From Phytoseiulus persimilis (lineage: Eukaryota > Arthropoda > Arachnida > Mesostigmata > Phytoseiidae), in contig CM075101.1 in NCBI GenBank assembly GCA_037576195.1, forward strand, positions 51,212,001 to 51,276,000: a stretch of 64,000 nucleotides of DNA, written 5' to 3'. Made by a program: the position numbers and the translations under genes. Below the pieces are notes generated by a model that saw only the letters and a program-made list of their open reading frames with translations, was not told where the DNA came from and did not search any database. Positions 40,790 through 52,700 of this stretch are shown piece after piece; the stretch's first letter is position 1, and every line of letters starts with the position of its first letter.

Positions 40790-41000
40790 TTCCGATTTCA
40801 TCATGCGGTTATGTCTGATGGAGCTGGTTCCATCGTTGGCTGGCGGCAAATACCTCAATCGGAAGAATCGAAACCTGTTTTCTTGGAATGGAAGGCTACA
40901 TTCCCATATAGTGAACAGAAATCCTCATTCGGGGAGAAGCTGTTATCTGACGTCACATGGGTTGGCACGATGATCGAGTTCTTCTTCTCTGGCGGTTGAA
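40790..41000 (+). pseudogene. Retroelement RNase H-like fragment
   Basis: The frame to 40999 reads SDGAGSIVGW, PVFLEWKATF and SEQKSSFGEKLLSDVTWV, followed by EFFFSG. It follows the order of the gypsy RNase H region (DASxxGxGAVL, PVxYASRxL, ERxYSxGEKEALAxVWA, YLxG) with many substitutions. It stops at a TGA right after the block. Only about 350 bases separate it from the Gag piece, so protease and reverse transcriptase are missing between the two. Assignment is by pattern only. Confidence 0.5.
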
Positions 41001-41874
41001 AAAGTCGGCTTTCGTGCGGTTTGACGACGCGCTAGAGAGGAGGAAATAGTATCGAGAGATTTCGCCTCGGAGAAAAAGTTGTCGAACGTTCCACTGTATT
41101 TAGAAACACCTGCACGTTCGACGAGAACTTCCCAATCTGGAAGCCGCGCTTTGACAGTAGGCGATGATTCGGGCGGTGAAAACGATGCTGTAGGCGCTCA
41201 ATCGTTCGATATATGAGCAGGGAAGCCGGCGTAAACTTCGGCGATTTTTCTTCGCAGATCGGCTAGAAATAGCCAGGACCCCAGCCTATTGTCAAAGGCC
41301 GTGGTGTTCTGACCTGTCTGCGGGATGCCTCGACATCTTCTGCATGGGATACGGATTCCGTTGCATCTCTACCGACATGAGGACCGAAGTCGAAGGAGCG
41401 AATCAGGCCAGGAATCTCTGAACCTGGAAACGACATCGCTCCACTCGAAAACTATCCCAACCGTTCGTCAGTTGCCGCCTGTAATAGGTCATCCAGGAGA
41501 GATTCATTAGAGGATGCTGCAGGATGCTGGAATTGCTTCACTCCAGACGATGAGAGTTCTTGACTTTCGAGTTTCCAATGAGCCGAATAAGTTCGCCGCA
41601 TGGGATGATATAGTCCTGCTCTCTTTCAAAGCTCCCTTTAAAGTCATTGAAACCGGAAATCCGATGTTCGAAAGGTATTCAACCTTCGTTTTCCGGCTGA
41701 ACCTCTCAGCCAGCCCTCAGAAGTGTCCTGGGATCACCTTTCGGTATTGCTTCAGTAACACTCCCTATCGCCTCGCAAATCCCATTGCGGGCGGTGGGCT
41801 TGGGTCTTAAGATGGTTCAGACTTAATTCTGATATAAATTGAATCCTCTTTTTACCACATAAGAAATTTTTGTT

Positions 41875-41949
41875 GTCGGCCGGGGATCGAATCAGCGATT
41901 GCTAGCTTAGCGTGGCACCCAAGGCGTTGGTTTATGCCACACGGCCAAC
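41875..41949 (-). repeat. tRNA-like / SINE-like sequence
   Basis: On the minus strand the 75-base segment starts GTTGGCC and ends GGCCGAC, which pair as a 7-base acceptor-like stem with one G-U. It carries a B-box-like GATTCGATCCC and a partial A-box (TGGCATAAAC). The anticodon arm can pair (CTTGG with CTAAG) but its loop is 8 bases, and the T-stem is mismatched, so it is not a good functional tRNA. An A-rich stretch follows on the same strand. This fits a decayed tRNA or the head of a tRNA-derived SINE. Confidence 0.4.
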
Positions 41950-44900
41950 GAGCCGAAGGTATTCAACCTATAACTTTGAGAATTTCTTTTGTTACTCTGA
42001 GAAATCAGAAGTTTGCGAGATGTCCAGGACAATAGCCGCTGGAAGTCATTGGAACCGACGAGGAGCATTCATTTACCGCATGCTCTTGCGCTTGCGAGAG
42101 AAAATGGTACTGAAGCGGAGGGGACTCTGAGTCGTGACTGGTTCGATGTACAAATGGAAGAGGCGAGCGTGGATCACGACTATCAGTCCATTAATGGGAA
42201 TTCGTGGAGCTGCGTCGACCGCATCTCTTTGGGAAATTCCTGCATGAGCGGTATCTTCTGCTATTCCGAGAATGATTAATCCGACCTATAATCTCTTCGA
42301 GAAGGCCTCGGAGTAATATGGTTCCCTCAGGCCGACCAGTCTTCGAGATCCGTCCACTGCGGTGGAAAAGCCCTCCGGCGGGGACGTCGTGAGCCCTCAC
42401 TCTCAGAAGGGGTTCGAGTCTCGAACAACGAAGCATCCCGGGGAGAGTACCCAGAAGGTTATCCCAATGTACTAAGCGGATCCTGCTGATTCAGACGTCT
42501 AATATGCTCACATCGGTCTATTATCGACAATGACTCACGCGTTCTCTCCTTCCATCTGGGTATTTGTTGAAAGCCGCCCAGAAGTATGTAATCCACAACC
42601 CAGCATCCCGAGGTTTCCGGAATGTTCTCCGATTTCCGCGGAATCGATCTGGTTTCGGTTTTACGGAGCTCGAATGCAGGCAGTATCATACAGTACTTCC
42701 ATTTCTTCAGTGGATAAGATGGAGTCGGGCACAGAATTTCTGGAGGGTAGCCCCTAAATTCCGGCTGGAGCAATTGGTAGCGGCTCAACCGGGTTCTCGA
42801 GATGCAGAACTCAAGATGAGGGCAAGAATACAGCGAGGACAATGATGAGCGATTAAGGGACGAGAGACCGCATGGCGGGTGATGAGGCTCCTGGATTCGA
42901 ATTCCTATTCCTTCGTTGTCGCGCGAAAGTCTCGGACAGCAGCGGCTCTTTCCTAACGATGAGAAGCTCTGAGACCTCCATGTGACGCCCCAAGATTCTC
43001 AAGAGAACTGAATCAACTCTTCGATAAACCATATGAATTCCTGAAAATCCATTAATGTTGCAATCATTCGACTGCGGAATCTCCAGTGCAATGGGATATC
43101 TAACCAAACTTTTCACTCGGGAATAATGGCTCCCCCAGTCGGGATAAGTCAGCTCCCCAAAAGCTGGGCTTCCTTTTCCGAGCCAAGCGCTATTTTTCCC
43201 CCTCTCACCTTCTTTCGCTTCAGAAAACCTAAATTCGTACCGCTCTCGAGTACTGCTCGCTTGTCTGGGGTAGCGCCGCTCCTTAATTCCTTTCCCTCTC
43301 TATTCTATACAATAGCGTCCTGTTCGCCTCATTGGTGAAGAGACCCTGTCCGACGCAAGGTCCCGATTTTTGTCTATTCTACCGATACTTTCATGGAAGA
43401 TGCTCAACTGAAACCTCTCCCCCCGTTCCTCCCCTTTCGGTCGCCGACCGTGTGACCAGACGTAATGCCAAACAACACCCCTATTGTGTCTAATCATTCA
43501 CCAATCGTTCTGCTTACTTCGACTCTACCTTTTCCCCTCGCACATCTCGCTTTTGAAATGCCCTTCCCTCTCAAGCCTCCCCATCAACCCATAACCCCAA
43601 ACTCTCTCAAACTTCCATCCTCTCGCATCTTCCAGATAATGAGCCATAGGTTTCCTTCAGTGGGTATCATACAAATGAGCCCCACACTCCACCTGAATTT
43701 TCCATTCTTCTGGGTCGTAAATGCATTTCTCCCCTATGGCTCTACTATCTTCCTTCGATTTTGACCGTCGTCAAACTGTATTCCAGGATCCCGCTCTTCA
43801 AATCCAGTTCCCCCCTCTTCGTGAATGGTCGGCCTCCCGTTCTGGTGCGAAAGTGCTCCGGTCTCGAAAAGAGACAAACTCTCACTGGCTGCCGAGAGAA
43901 GGCCCCGATTCCATCTGCGTTCACGCTATCAAGCCCGGTCTTCATTCGCAGCTGGACGAGATCGTCTGAATAGATATACTGGTGCTCCTGCAGTTCGACT
44001 TCCCTCGCTGGCATCGGTCGATTTTTTTCTGCAAACGATTTCCGAGGGAAATGTTTATCCTTGAAGCAGATCGACCTCAACGACCGAGCAGACTAGGAGC
44101 TTAATCATGTTGACGCTCATAAAGTTCCGAATATAGCGCATATTTGTCACTCAGAAGTGTTGCAGAGAGCTCTGGTGCTTCCGAGGGACCAGGACTGAAA
44201 CTCACAATCACAGGGATCCCCATGCGAGAACTCCGGAGGAGCGCTCGACCAGCTATGCGAAGGAGGCTCATTGAAATTTCGAGAGGAATTCTGTACTGTT
44301 CCTAGACAGGAATCGATAACAGGGCCCAAAAGCAATCTCTATCTTCTGCTGTCCTTCGGTCCAACGCAGAAAATGAACAAGGAAGACATCGATGGTCGCT
44401 TTTCATTCATAAAGTATTCATTCTCTCTTGAACACATGTTGAAAAAAATCCGAAAATCCTCCGAGTACTCATCGAGAGAGATAGCGCATGCATCCGGCGG
44501 ATTAGTCTGATATCCGATTTGAGGAGCTAGAATGTGCTCCGATCTTCTCGCGGAGCAGCGGGCGGCAGTTTGAAAAAGGGTTTCTCAGGCACATGAGGAG
44601 ATCCACCTTATCGGTGACCACCCTGAGGTCGGAGCCAGGAAATTCTCTCGAGTCGCTTGATGTTGTTGCGCTCAACAGGTGTGAATCACGTCGAGGGGGG
44701 AGAGTCCTTTGACGCACAGATCATTGATACATGGCTCTACGGAAGGGTGTCAAAGGCCGCTTGACGATTCGTGGATGCGGATTCGGTCGATGAGTCCGTG
44801 GAAGTCTCATGGTTGAATACTCATGAGGGATATTTTCTGCAAGGACCACCATAAGCTCAAGAAGCACATTTTTCCGTTATGACCGGAGCATTGGTGGTGC

Positions 44901-45112
44901 CCTGGGGCATCGTTATGTTGACGAGCTGAAGTGGATGTGCAGCCGGGCGCTGGATCTATCGATTCGATTTCACTCAGAGCATACGCCATGAGTTTTTCTG
45001 CCGCTGGTCTTGAGCCATCCCGCGAAAGTTCACAAACGAATGCGACAGTCCGAGCTGACTCCATTTCGACGAACGACTGTCACTGAAACTCGACATTCGG
45101 AGATCTCACCTA
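41950..45112. other. No recognised gene; possible exons
   Basis: Minus-strand frames at 43745-44080 (REVELQEHQYIYSDDLVQLR, with a gtgaga donor shortly after) and 44807-45064 (ESARTVAFVCELSRDGSRPA) look like coding DNA but could not be joined in phase or named. The plus-strand frame 42564-42845 is open for 93 residues, with no known domain. Confidence 0.4.
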
Positions 45113-45435
45113 TTACACGTCGAAGATGCTCACAGGCCACGGGTCGTTCTGGAAGTTCCTCCATTCGATTGGGATAACCCTGAGAACACGATCTGTGTTC
45201 ACTTCGACAGTGGAGAGGAAGATGATGCGCACCACACCAAAGGAAGAAAGAGGGGAATTCGGCGATTTAGAGGAAAGAAGGGAAAACTGCGGAGTACCGT
45301 AATGTCTCACTTGCGGGGGCTCCTAAGCGTTCCCAGGTTTCGAACACTAGCTCCTGTAGGAGCTCCACTGATTTGTCTCTACCGGGATGTGACTGATTCG
45401 GGCCGCCATTCTCCGTGAACACGACGCGGAGCAAG
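45113..45435 (-). CDS. Hypothetical protein, 3' end (two exons)
   Basis: Unrecognised. An exon from about 45435 to 45311 reads VVFTENGGPNQSHPGRDK then SVELLQELVFETWERLGAPA and ends at a good donor (gtgaga). After a 109-base intron the exon 45113-45201 continues in phase with RVLRVIPIEWRNFQNDPWPV and stops at TAA. The 5' limit and upstream exons are not resolved. The intron size fits the well-supported genes here, and both exons have balanced composition. Confidence 0.35.
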
Positions 45436-46755
45436 ATGCTTCTCAGATTCCGACAACCGCGATTCCGACATTTCCGCGGATTGACATCCCATGAAATGCG
45501 TTTATTGTTCCAGCTAAACGTGAAAGGCTCAGGGAGTCGGACAAAAACATTTCAACTCACAACGGGACTACTAAAAGAGAATCGCCATTTACCTCTCATT
45601 CATCTGGAGCTTCACTGGAAGTCCCGGACACTCTCAATCATATTCATGTAGATACTTATCTCATGACGTATGCGTTCTCCATCGGGAAACGAGTTTATGA
45701 TTACCGAAATTTCCCTGGATATCTCTCGACTCGCTACACCACCATTACTATATCCGTGGGGCGCCTGACTATGAGCGCTATGGGCCTTGCTTCTCTCTCT
45801 AGACTGCGCGTCTGTTACCAAGAACAAAAGGTAAATATCCAATGCACGAATCGTTTCCGTCGGATGAATACAATAATCAGGATACTCTCGACAACCATTA
45901 TGAGAAAGCTTGCTGATGGGTGAGTTCGCTCGAGGTTTCGTCGGAATCACGCGAAAGATCCCCCAAAACAAAGCCGTGCCCTGCTTCAGAGAGGTACCGC
46001 ACATTATTCTATGACAAACTCTGACATTGAGTCCACTCTGGATCCCACGAACTGAAAGACAGATTCTTCGGTTTGGTGTGAATTCGTTGCCCACCTCTAA
46101 TCCATGACACCTTACTACCGGAGCTACCCCAACGAGATCGATTCCGTCCCGGCTTCTATCTTCAAAATACATTCTCTGAGAAAAAAAGCTGATGGACTTT
46201 CATAAATTAACATTTCATTTTCCAATCACAGTGTTGCTTCCTTCTTCCCTTCAAAAAATGAAATTAAAGAGTTTTCGTCATCACTGTCGTCAACTGTAGC
46301 TCTCGCAGTAGAGCACGTACTTTCATGAGTTCTATCGTGCAACTTCAAGGTTCTTCGACGGAGTTCTGCGGTGAGTCGGGTAATTACAGCTTTCTCTTGG
46401 AAACAGATCTTCCCGCAGCGGTACTTGTGTGCTCAGTCGGTATTTGGAAATATTGTGACCGCATCTCAACCGAACAAAATAAATGTGGTACATAGGAAAG
46501 CTATATGGAATGACTGCTGGGACATAGTTATCAGCAAGCACCTTTCTGTAACCAAGAGAAGAGTTGGGGGGGAATCTTCAGACAGCTCTTGGGGAGATGA
46601 CTTCAAAAATGAGTCGATTTTGAGTTGAAACAGTCGAGAGCTCGTGATTCCTGAACAGAACTGGGTTCAAGCTGTAGGGGGAGTTGGGGAGGTTGGTCGT
46701 TCTCGAATGTTTGAGTACTTTCGGAAGTTTCCTGGGGTTAAAGGATTCGAGTTCC

Positions 46756-49700
46756 CTAGATATCAATTATGACGCTTCTACAAGCTGCCTTCCTCTGAGC
46801 CAAGTCCGCAGCATCTTCGGGATTGATCTCCATAATCGGAGATCTCGTCTGCCCCTTTGCCAGGATGCCTTGGCCGAGCTGCTGGACCCCCTGAAATGCA
46901 CCAGACTCGTCTCAGTGGGAACCCAACGGTTCAGCGGAGCGATGAAGTCTTAAAGGCACCTCGGTTACGTGGCTCCTGGAAGGAAGCCGTTTTTGACCGA
47001 CTCACCTTGGCTATTTTAGAAAGAGGAGAGAGCACGAGATCTTTTTTAATGACCAGAGGAGCCGAGGACGGCAACTTCGACGGAGACGACGGTGTCGGAG
47101 AGATGGCACTCTCAGAGTGCGATGTTTTCATGTAGCAATCTGCAAGTATAGTTCGTCGTTCAGGTGCCAAAGAACAGTCAGAGTCCAGCTTCGCTTGTGG
47201 GCAGAGCAGCTCACCGTCATCTTGGACGAACAGTTGAGACGGGAAAGCGGCCGAAGCGTTATTCCCGAAGCCTTCGTTCGGATTCGTTTTATTCAAAGCC
47301 TCCGATGAGCGTGAGAATGATCTGTTTTGACCTGATCCGGGCGAGAAACGGAGTCATTATTCTGCAACGGACACTCGCATGGTAAATGAGGCATCATCGA
47401 ATCCGATCAGGGAGGTGGGCTTCACCTTGATTGTTGTTCTGTGCCTTGTTCACAACGTCGATCTGAATTGCCGGCATCAAACACAGGGCTTCTTTCGACG
47501 CGTTCAGACTCATGCGATGTCTCTTCTTCAACTGCTGCAGCGATGTTTTCCTCATTGCGTCTATGACAAAATCATCGATCACCGCCTCCTTCAGCGTCCT
47601 TGACGACCCGATAGTTCCGGAGCTTCCGCTTGACGTCTTCAAGGAAAAGGATCCAATGAGATTCCGCGTATCTGATGTTCGGAAAAAGATACGCAAAACC
47701 TGCAAGGAGAGCTCACCTGAGACAGTTTCCTACGGAGGACTGTCTGCTCGATTTCATCTTTGAAGCTAGATGCCAAGATTCCGCAACTTTCAAGTAAGCC
47801 ATCATCTGGAAAAGGACAGGGATGTTTTGGGTTGGGTCACTGAGTACGAAGATGAGTATTCGACTTGTAAACTGAACGAGCAAGTCCTCCTGACCTGTCA
47901 TTTGACTGAGCTCTTCGAAGGGTGCTCCGATCAAGTCGGATTCCTCAGAGTAATCTGAGCTTAGGGTCCTGTGGATGAGATGGAAAATGAAATGTTTTCC
48001 CGACTCTCCCGTCCCGTGGCGTACATCTTGCAATTCGTCCACGCAGCGGGAAATGAGCTCACCTATCGATAGAGATGGACGTCGGGGGTTTGGATCTCTC
48101 CCGAGGAGTGAGATCATCTGTGGACGCTGCTGCCCGTTCGAAGTCCGAGGAAGGGGTCGGAAGCTTTTTGGGAAAGTTGGAATGAGAACTATTCTATATC
48201 TCACGTTCTCACCATCGTTGATTCGGAGCTTGGGTAGTCACAGAACATGATAGATACCTGAGCTGAAGGAGTGGTAGGCTCCGGGCTAACGCGATCTTCT
48301 CCAGCCTGCTCGGCAACCGTCATGAGGATCGCTTGGGAGCTTCCTCCGAACGCGCCACGGTTTCCCTGGTCTCTTGGAGCCGTCGAGCCTCTCCTCATCG
48401 GATTCAGTCTTGACAGCTGAGACGAGACTGAGTTGATTCGTGAGCTGACCTGCTCCGAGAGACAATAAATCTTCTTATTCCCCGCAGAGAAGGGGCATAC
48501 CCTCGACAAAGGAGCTATTGATCTCATACTAACTTGTCCCACGAAGTTCATGAGCTGACCTTCCGAGATGTTTCTCGGCAAAGTAGTCGGCAGATCCAGT
48601 TGAGGTATGTTGCCGGTCCGACCTGCTCCTGTGTCATGATTACCTCCCTTGTATTCTATGTGGAAATGGAAATATCCGATAAAACCGAAGAACGAAGGGA
48701 AGAGGTAGCTCACCAGAAGAATTCCGGGATGTGACGTGCTGGAATGCCATTTTCGTTCGGCGTCGTTCAAGTTTCCCCTCGTACAGAGGAACATTGAAGC
48801 TCTTGACAGACAGAGCCACCTGCGGACGGAAATAAATCCGGAGACTCAACACTTGCTCGGTATCTGAGTGGTGAGTTATCGGGCTTCACGGCTGTGCACA
48901 TACCTTCAGGCTCTCACAAATCGCTCTCAACGATTCCACAGCTTCCTCTTCTGAGGCAATAGGGACAGCGACGTTGTTGAAAAGCCGCGTCGAGGCACAT
49001 CTAGAGATAAGAGAGGAAGAACTAGTGAAATCACGAAAATGCGGAACACGACTGACTTCACGCTCAAGCAGCTCAAGAACATACCGAAACATGTGAAAAT
49101 AACCTCCTTGCCCTCCCACGAGGTAATGTAAACGAAGACAGTGATGTCGACTCTTGAACAGGGATGGTTCCGGCCCGAGTTCGAGTTTCTCCAGATCCTC
49201 CAAGAGCACTCGTTGAAATCTGCGGGGAATTCTCTTCCATACTACACATGCTTGACTCGTTGCTCTCGAGCAATCGCCATTTAGCGAAGAAGAATGACGA
49301 CTCAAGTAACGCTCCTACCGAGTTATCCTGTCTGTTAGGTCATCGTATTCCGCCACGTAATACGAATCTCTGGTCAGCAGTAAAATGGTGTCCATATCTT
49401 GCTGCTGAGCGTCGCCCGATGAGGGATCGGCGTCGATCAGGGCCCATCCGCCCAAACATACCTGGAGCATTCGGTCAATGGGCGAATTTTAACGGTACAC
49501 ACCAAGGACCTCCCTTCGGAAAAACTTTCGGAGAATTCCACATCCGTCATCTTTCTCGAAATCGGGTAGGAAAATCACCTCGTCATCGGGAACTAGCATT
49601 CTCTTGCAGTCTTCAATGAGTTGCTTCACATGTTCGTGTTGATATCCTTCGAGCAGTGTTTCGACCTGTCGAGCGGGGATCTCAAGTGAATAATTCCAGG

Positions 49701-52700
49701 AATCGAGTGAGACCTTCATGCAGAGGCTTATTGATTGAACGAACTCACCTCTACGACTCCTTGCTCCGGCGACACTGCCATATCTTCTTTCTCAACTGGG
49801 TTTCCAAGCATGAGGTCGATCACTGATTGCCGGTACGCGTCCCGAAAACGATTCAAGTAATACCTGAAAATCCAACCATGAGGAATTCCTCCGGACCGCG
49901 GATCGAATGAGCAGTCGAGCATTTTGCAAACAAAGTAGATTTGAACGAACCTGTTGGCTGAATTGTACCCGTCTTTCATCAAGCCAGACAGCTTGCGACT
50001 TCCGGTGCGAGTATAGTCTCCCTTGAGAGCAGCTGTACCAGCATATTGTCTGCGGGGATCAAGAAGATTATCAATTCGACTGAGCCGAGCCCGATCAACG
50101 GTCTCATGCAGAGCTCCGACGTCTACAGTCGCGTTTTCACGGCTTCGGAGAGAAACCGAATCGGTTGTCACACACGTTCGACTCGGAGGTGAAACTCATC
50201 GGGGTCCGCGCGTTAACTCGACTTCGTGCAACCCCCACCACTCTCGACATATCTGAGAGCAGCCGAATGACTGGCTCGATTTGAAATTGATTTCGATTTT
50301 CGAACCTAGATATGATGTCTCCATTGTTGGCCCAAGCGATCTGGAACGCCCGTCGAACGGAGAGAGGAAGACTAGATTCGGGAGACATGAGGCCCAATCT
50401 GCGGAGTCGAGACCGACATTATGATGTGCACGCGTGCTCCATGATATACAACGATGATTTCCACAGTGGGACGAGAATCAAATACCTCAAAAACTGGGTT
50501 TCCATCATCTCGCGGGCGATAGCCGTTTGGACGACGTTCGTTCGATCGAGGCAGTCGATACAATTCACGCGGAAAACCGAGCTCTGCTCACAGACCACTC
50601 CGTGGCCATCGAGCCAGAGGTAGGTCCACGAATCCTTCAGAGGCGTTTCCTAGACGAAGATGATTACATTTGAAAATTCGCTGCGATCTACTCGATGAAT
50701 ATTGGCTTCGGCTCTGCTGGACTCGATGTGTTCATAGATACCTTGAGTTTTGCGATTAGTATAGCGACGTTCTCGAAATGCATTCCTCTGGAGCCGAGAA
50801 AGGCGAATACGGATTAATAGGTTTTCAAATCCTCAAATGAAGAGGTGAAGCACCTTGTAGTCAAAAATTATGAAACGACAAACCTGCAATATTCATGGAA
50901 GTCAAATGCGACGTAACTTAGCGAGGGATTGTCCAATCGGAGTATGTGGTCGAGGTAAGCCCGGGAGATCACTCCTTCCTTGCCATTCTTCTCCACGAGG
51001 GAAATGATGGTCTGGAAAAAGTCGCATTCCTAAGGGTTGGCAGATCGAAAATCATGGGATATTCTGCCGGCTGGGGTTTCAACGTCTGGCTGCGAAAGAT
51101 TGAGTTCCCACCTGTTTGCCATACAGCTCGAGCTGCTGGTCGAAATGCTTCTTGAATGCTTCCGCGGTTTCGTTTTCCCCTCGGTCGAGTTGAGGTGGTG
51201 GACGATACTTGATTCCAGGCTGCGACCAGAAAACTGGGACCGACCCTCTTACCATAACGAATGATACAACATGAGGCTCAAACTGGAATATTTGTTCAGT
51301 TTCAACGAAGTTCGCGCAACGACCATCCTCGTCCACGCCCCGTCTCTTGTAGCGAGTTCCCGCCCGATGGCGGCTCCTCCGAGAGATCAGTATCATGTTG
51401 AATAGGCGCGCCTGTGTGCGGGGAAAATAGACACATTATTATTTGATGGAGGTGTCTGGGGTGTGCTTAGTGGTAACAGATTATGCCGCTAGAGAGCAGT
51501 ACCGGAGCAGGGGGAGTGCATTCGACCCAAGTACCGTTGTCCTGCGTCAATGTCACATCCTGGGTGTTGTCGTCCTGGAAACAATTGACGCGCATCATCA
51601 TAGCGGGAATGGAGAAACTCGGAGCACCGCCAGTTGAGGCGACCATGGTCGGAGAGAACGGGAGAATAAAGCTCACCTGTATCGCGAGACGATCTATCTG
51701 AACAAAGCCTTGAATCACGGGCGTAACCCACGGTAGAACTTCCTCCAGTTTTGGATGCGATAGAATCTCGGAAATCATGGTCGAGTTCCAGAAAAATCTG
51801 CAAGTTTGCACGTGAGTTCAGGAAGTTCTCCTCTCTTGGACATTTCGCGACCGCGAAATAATGGAGGGTTCGAGCGGGCTGGTGAAAATTTCCTCGCCTT
51901 TCGTCGTAGTTATCCCATGGTGGTTTCCGTTGCGTAGAGTCTTCCGTCTTGGACTCCCGGCATCGTTTCTTAACACATTCTTTCCGTTGTAACGAATTCG
52001 TCAGATCTCCTTTTGTGGAGAAGTAGAACGAGTCAGTGCCATCAAACATCTTCACAAGCTCCTGCAAGATACGACGAATATTGAAAAGAATGTCGTTTAG
52101 GTCGGAACTGTGGAAACGTTAAGATTGGGCGCTGTCAGTAGTCGACGCACATCCAGTAATCTCTGTTCGTATTTTTCTTTGAGGTTGCCGAGATTGCTGT
52201 GGGGTCGCTTCCCGCTCGGCTGTAGATTCGAGGTCGCTGTCTTCAACGAGTTCCATGTCTTCTGAATTCCTCCTCTCTGTGATACTGCTGACGGAGTACT
52301 TCGCTCTGGACTCGGTTCCGGACACGGTCCCATATGATGTTTCCGACAGAGCTGAAGCGAGCAGAATTCATTTCTTATGTCAACTCGGCCGTCCGGTACA
52401 AGGTTCAGCGAGGCAATCTGCACGAGGATATCAAACGTCACCTACGTCCAGGTCGCCGAATACTACAGGGGGACCGTCTTTTGTCAGGGGTAGAAAAATA
52501 ACTCTGTTGATTTTGAAGACATCAGTTTGGTCAGGGAGAACTCCGACAATGGAAGCATTCCGTATCACAACCAGATACGACGCGGATTCTGTGAACAGGA
52601 AACAAGAATACTCAGCACCCGGCAAGGGTGGTTTCTCACAATGGTCATCGCAGAACTACTACTCATTCCTAGGCGCAGGCTTTTCCCTACCGGGTGTTGG

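Noticed and set aside
48201..48794. 197-residue uninterrupted minus-strand frame within the SAC2 region.
   Set aside because: It reads through introns. The parts that matter are exons 20 and 21 of INPP5F, with an intron between them at 48450-48533.
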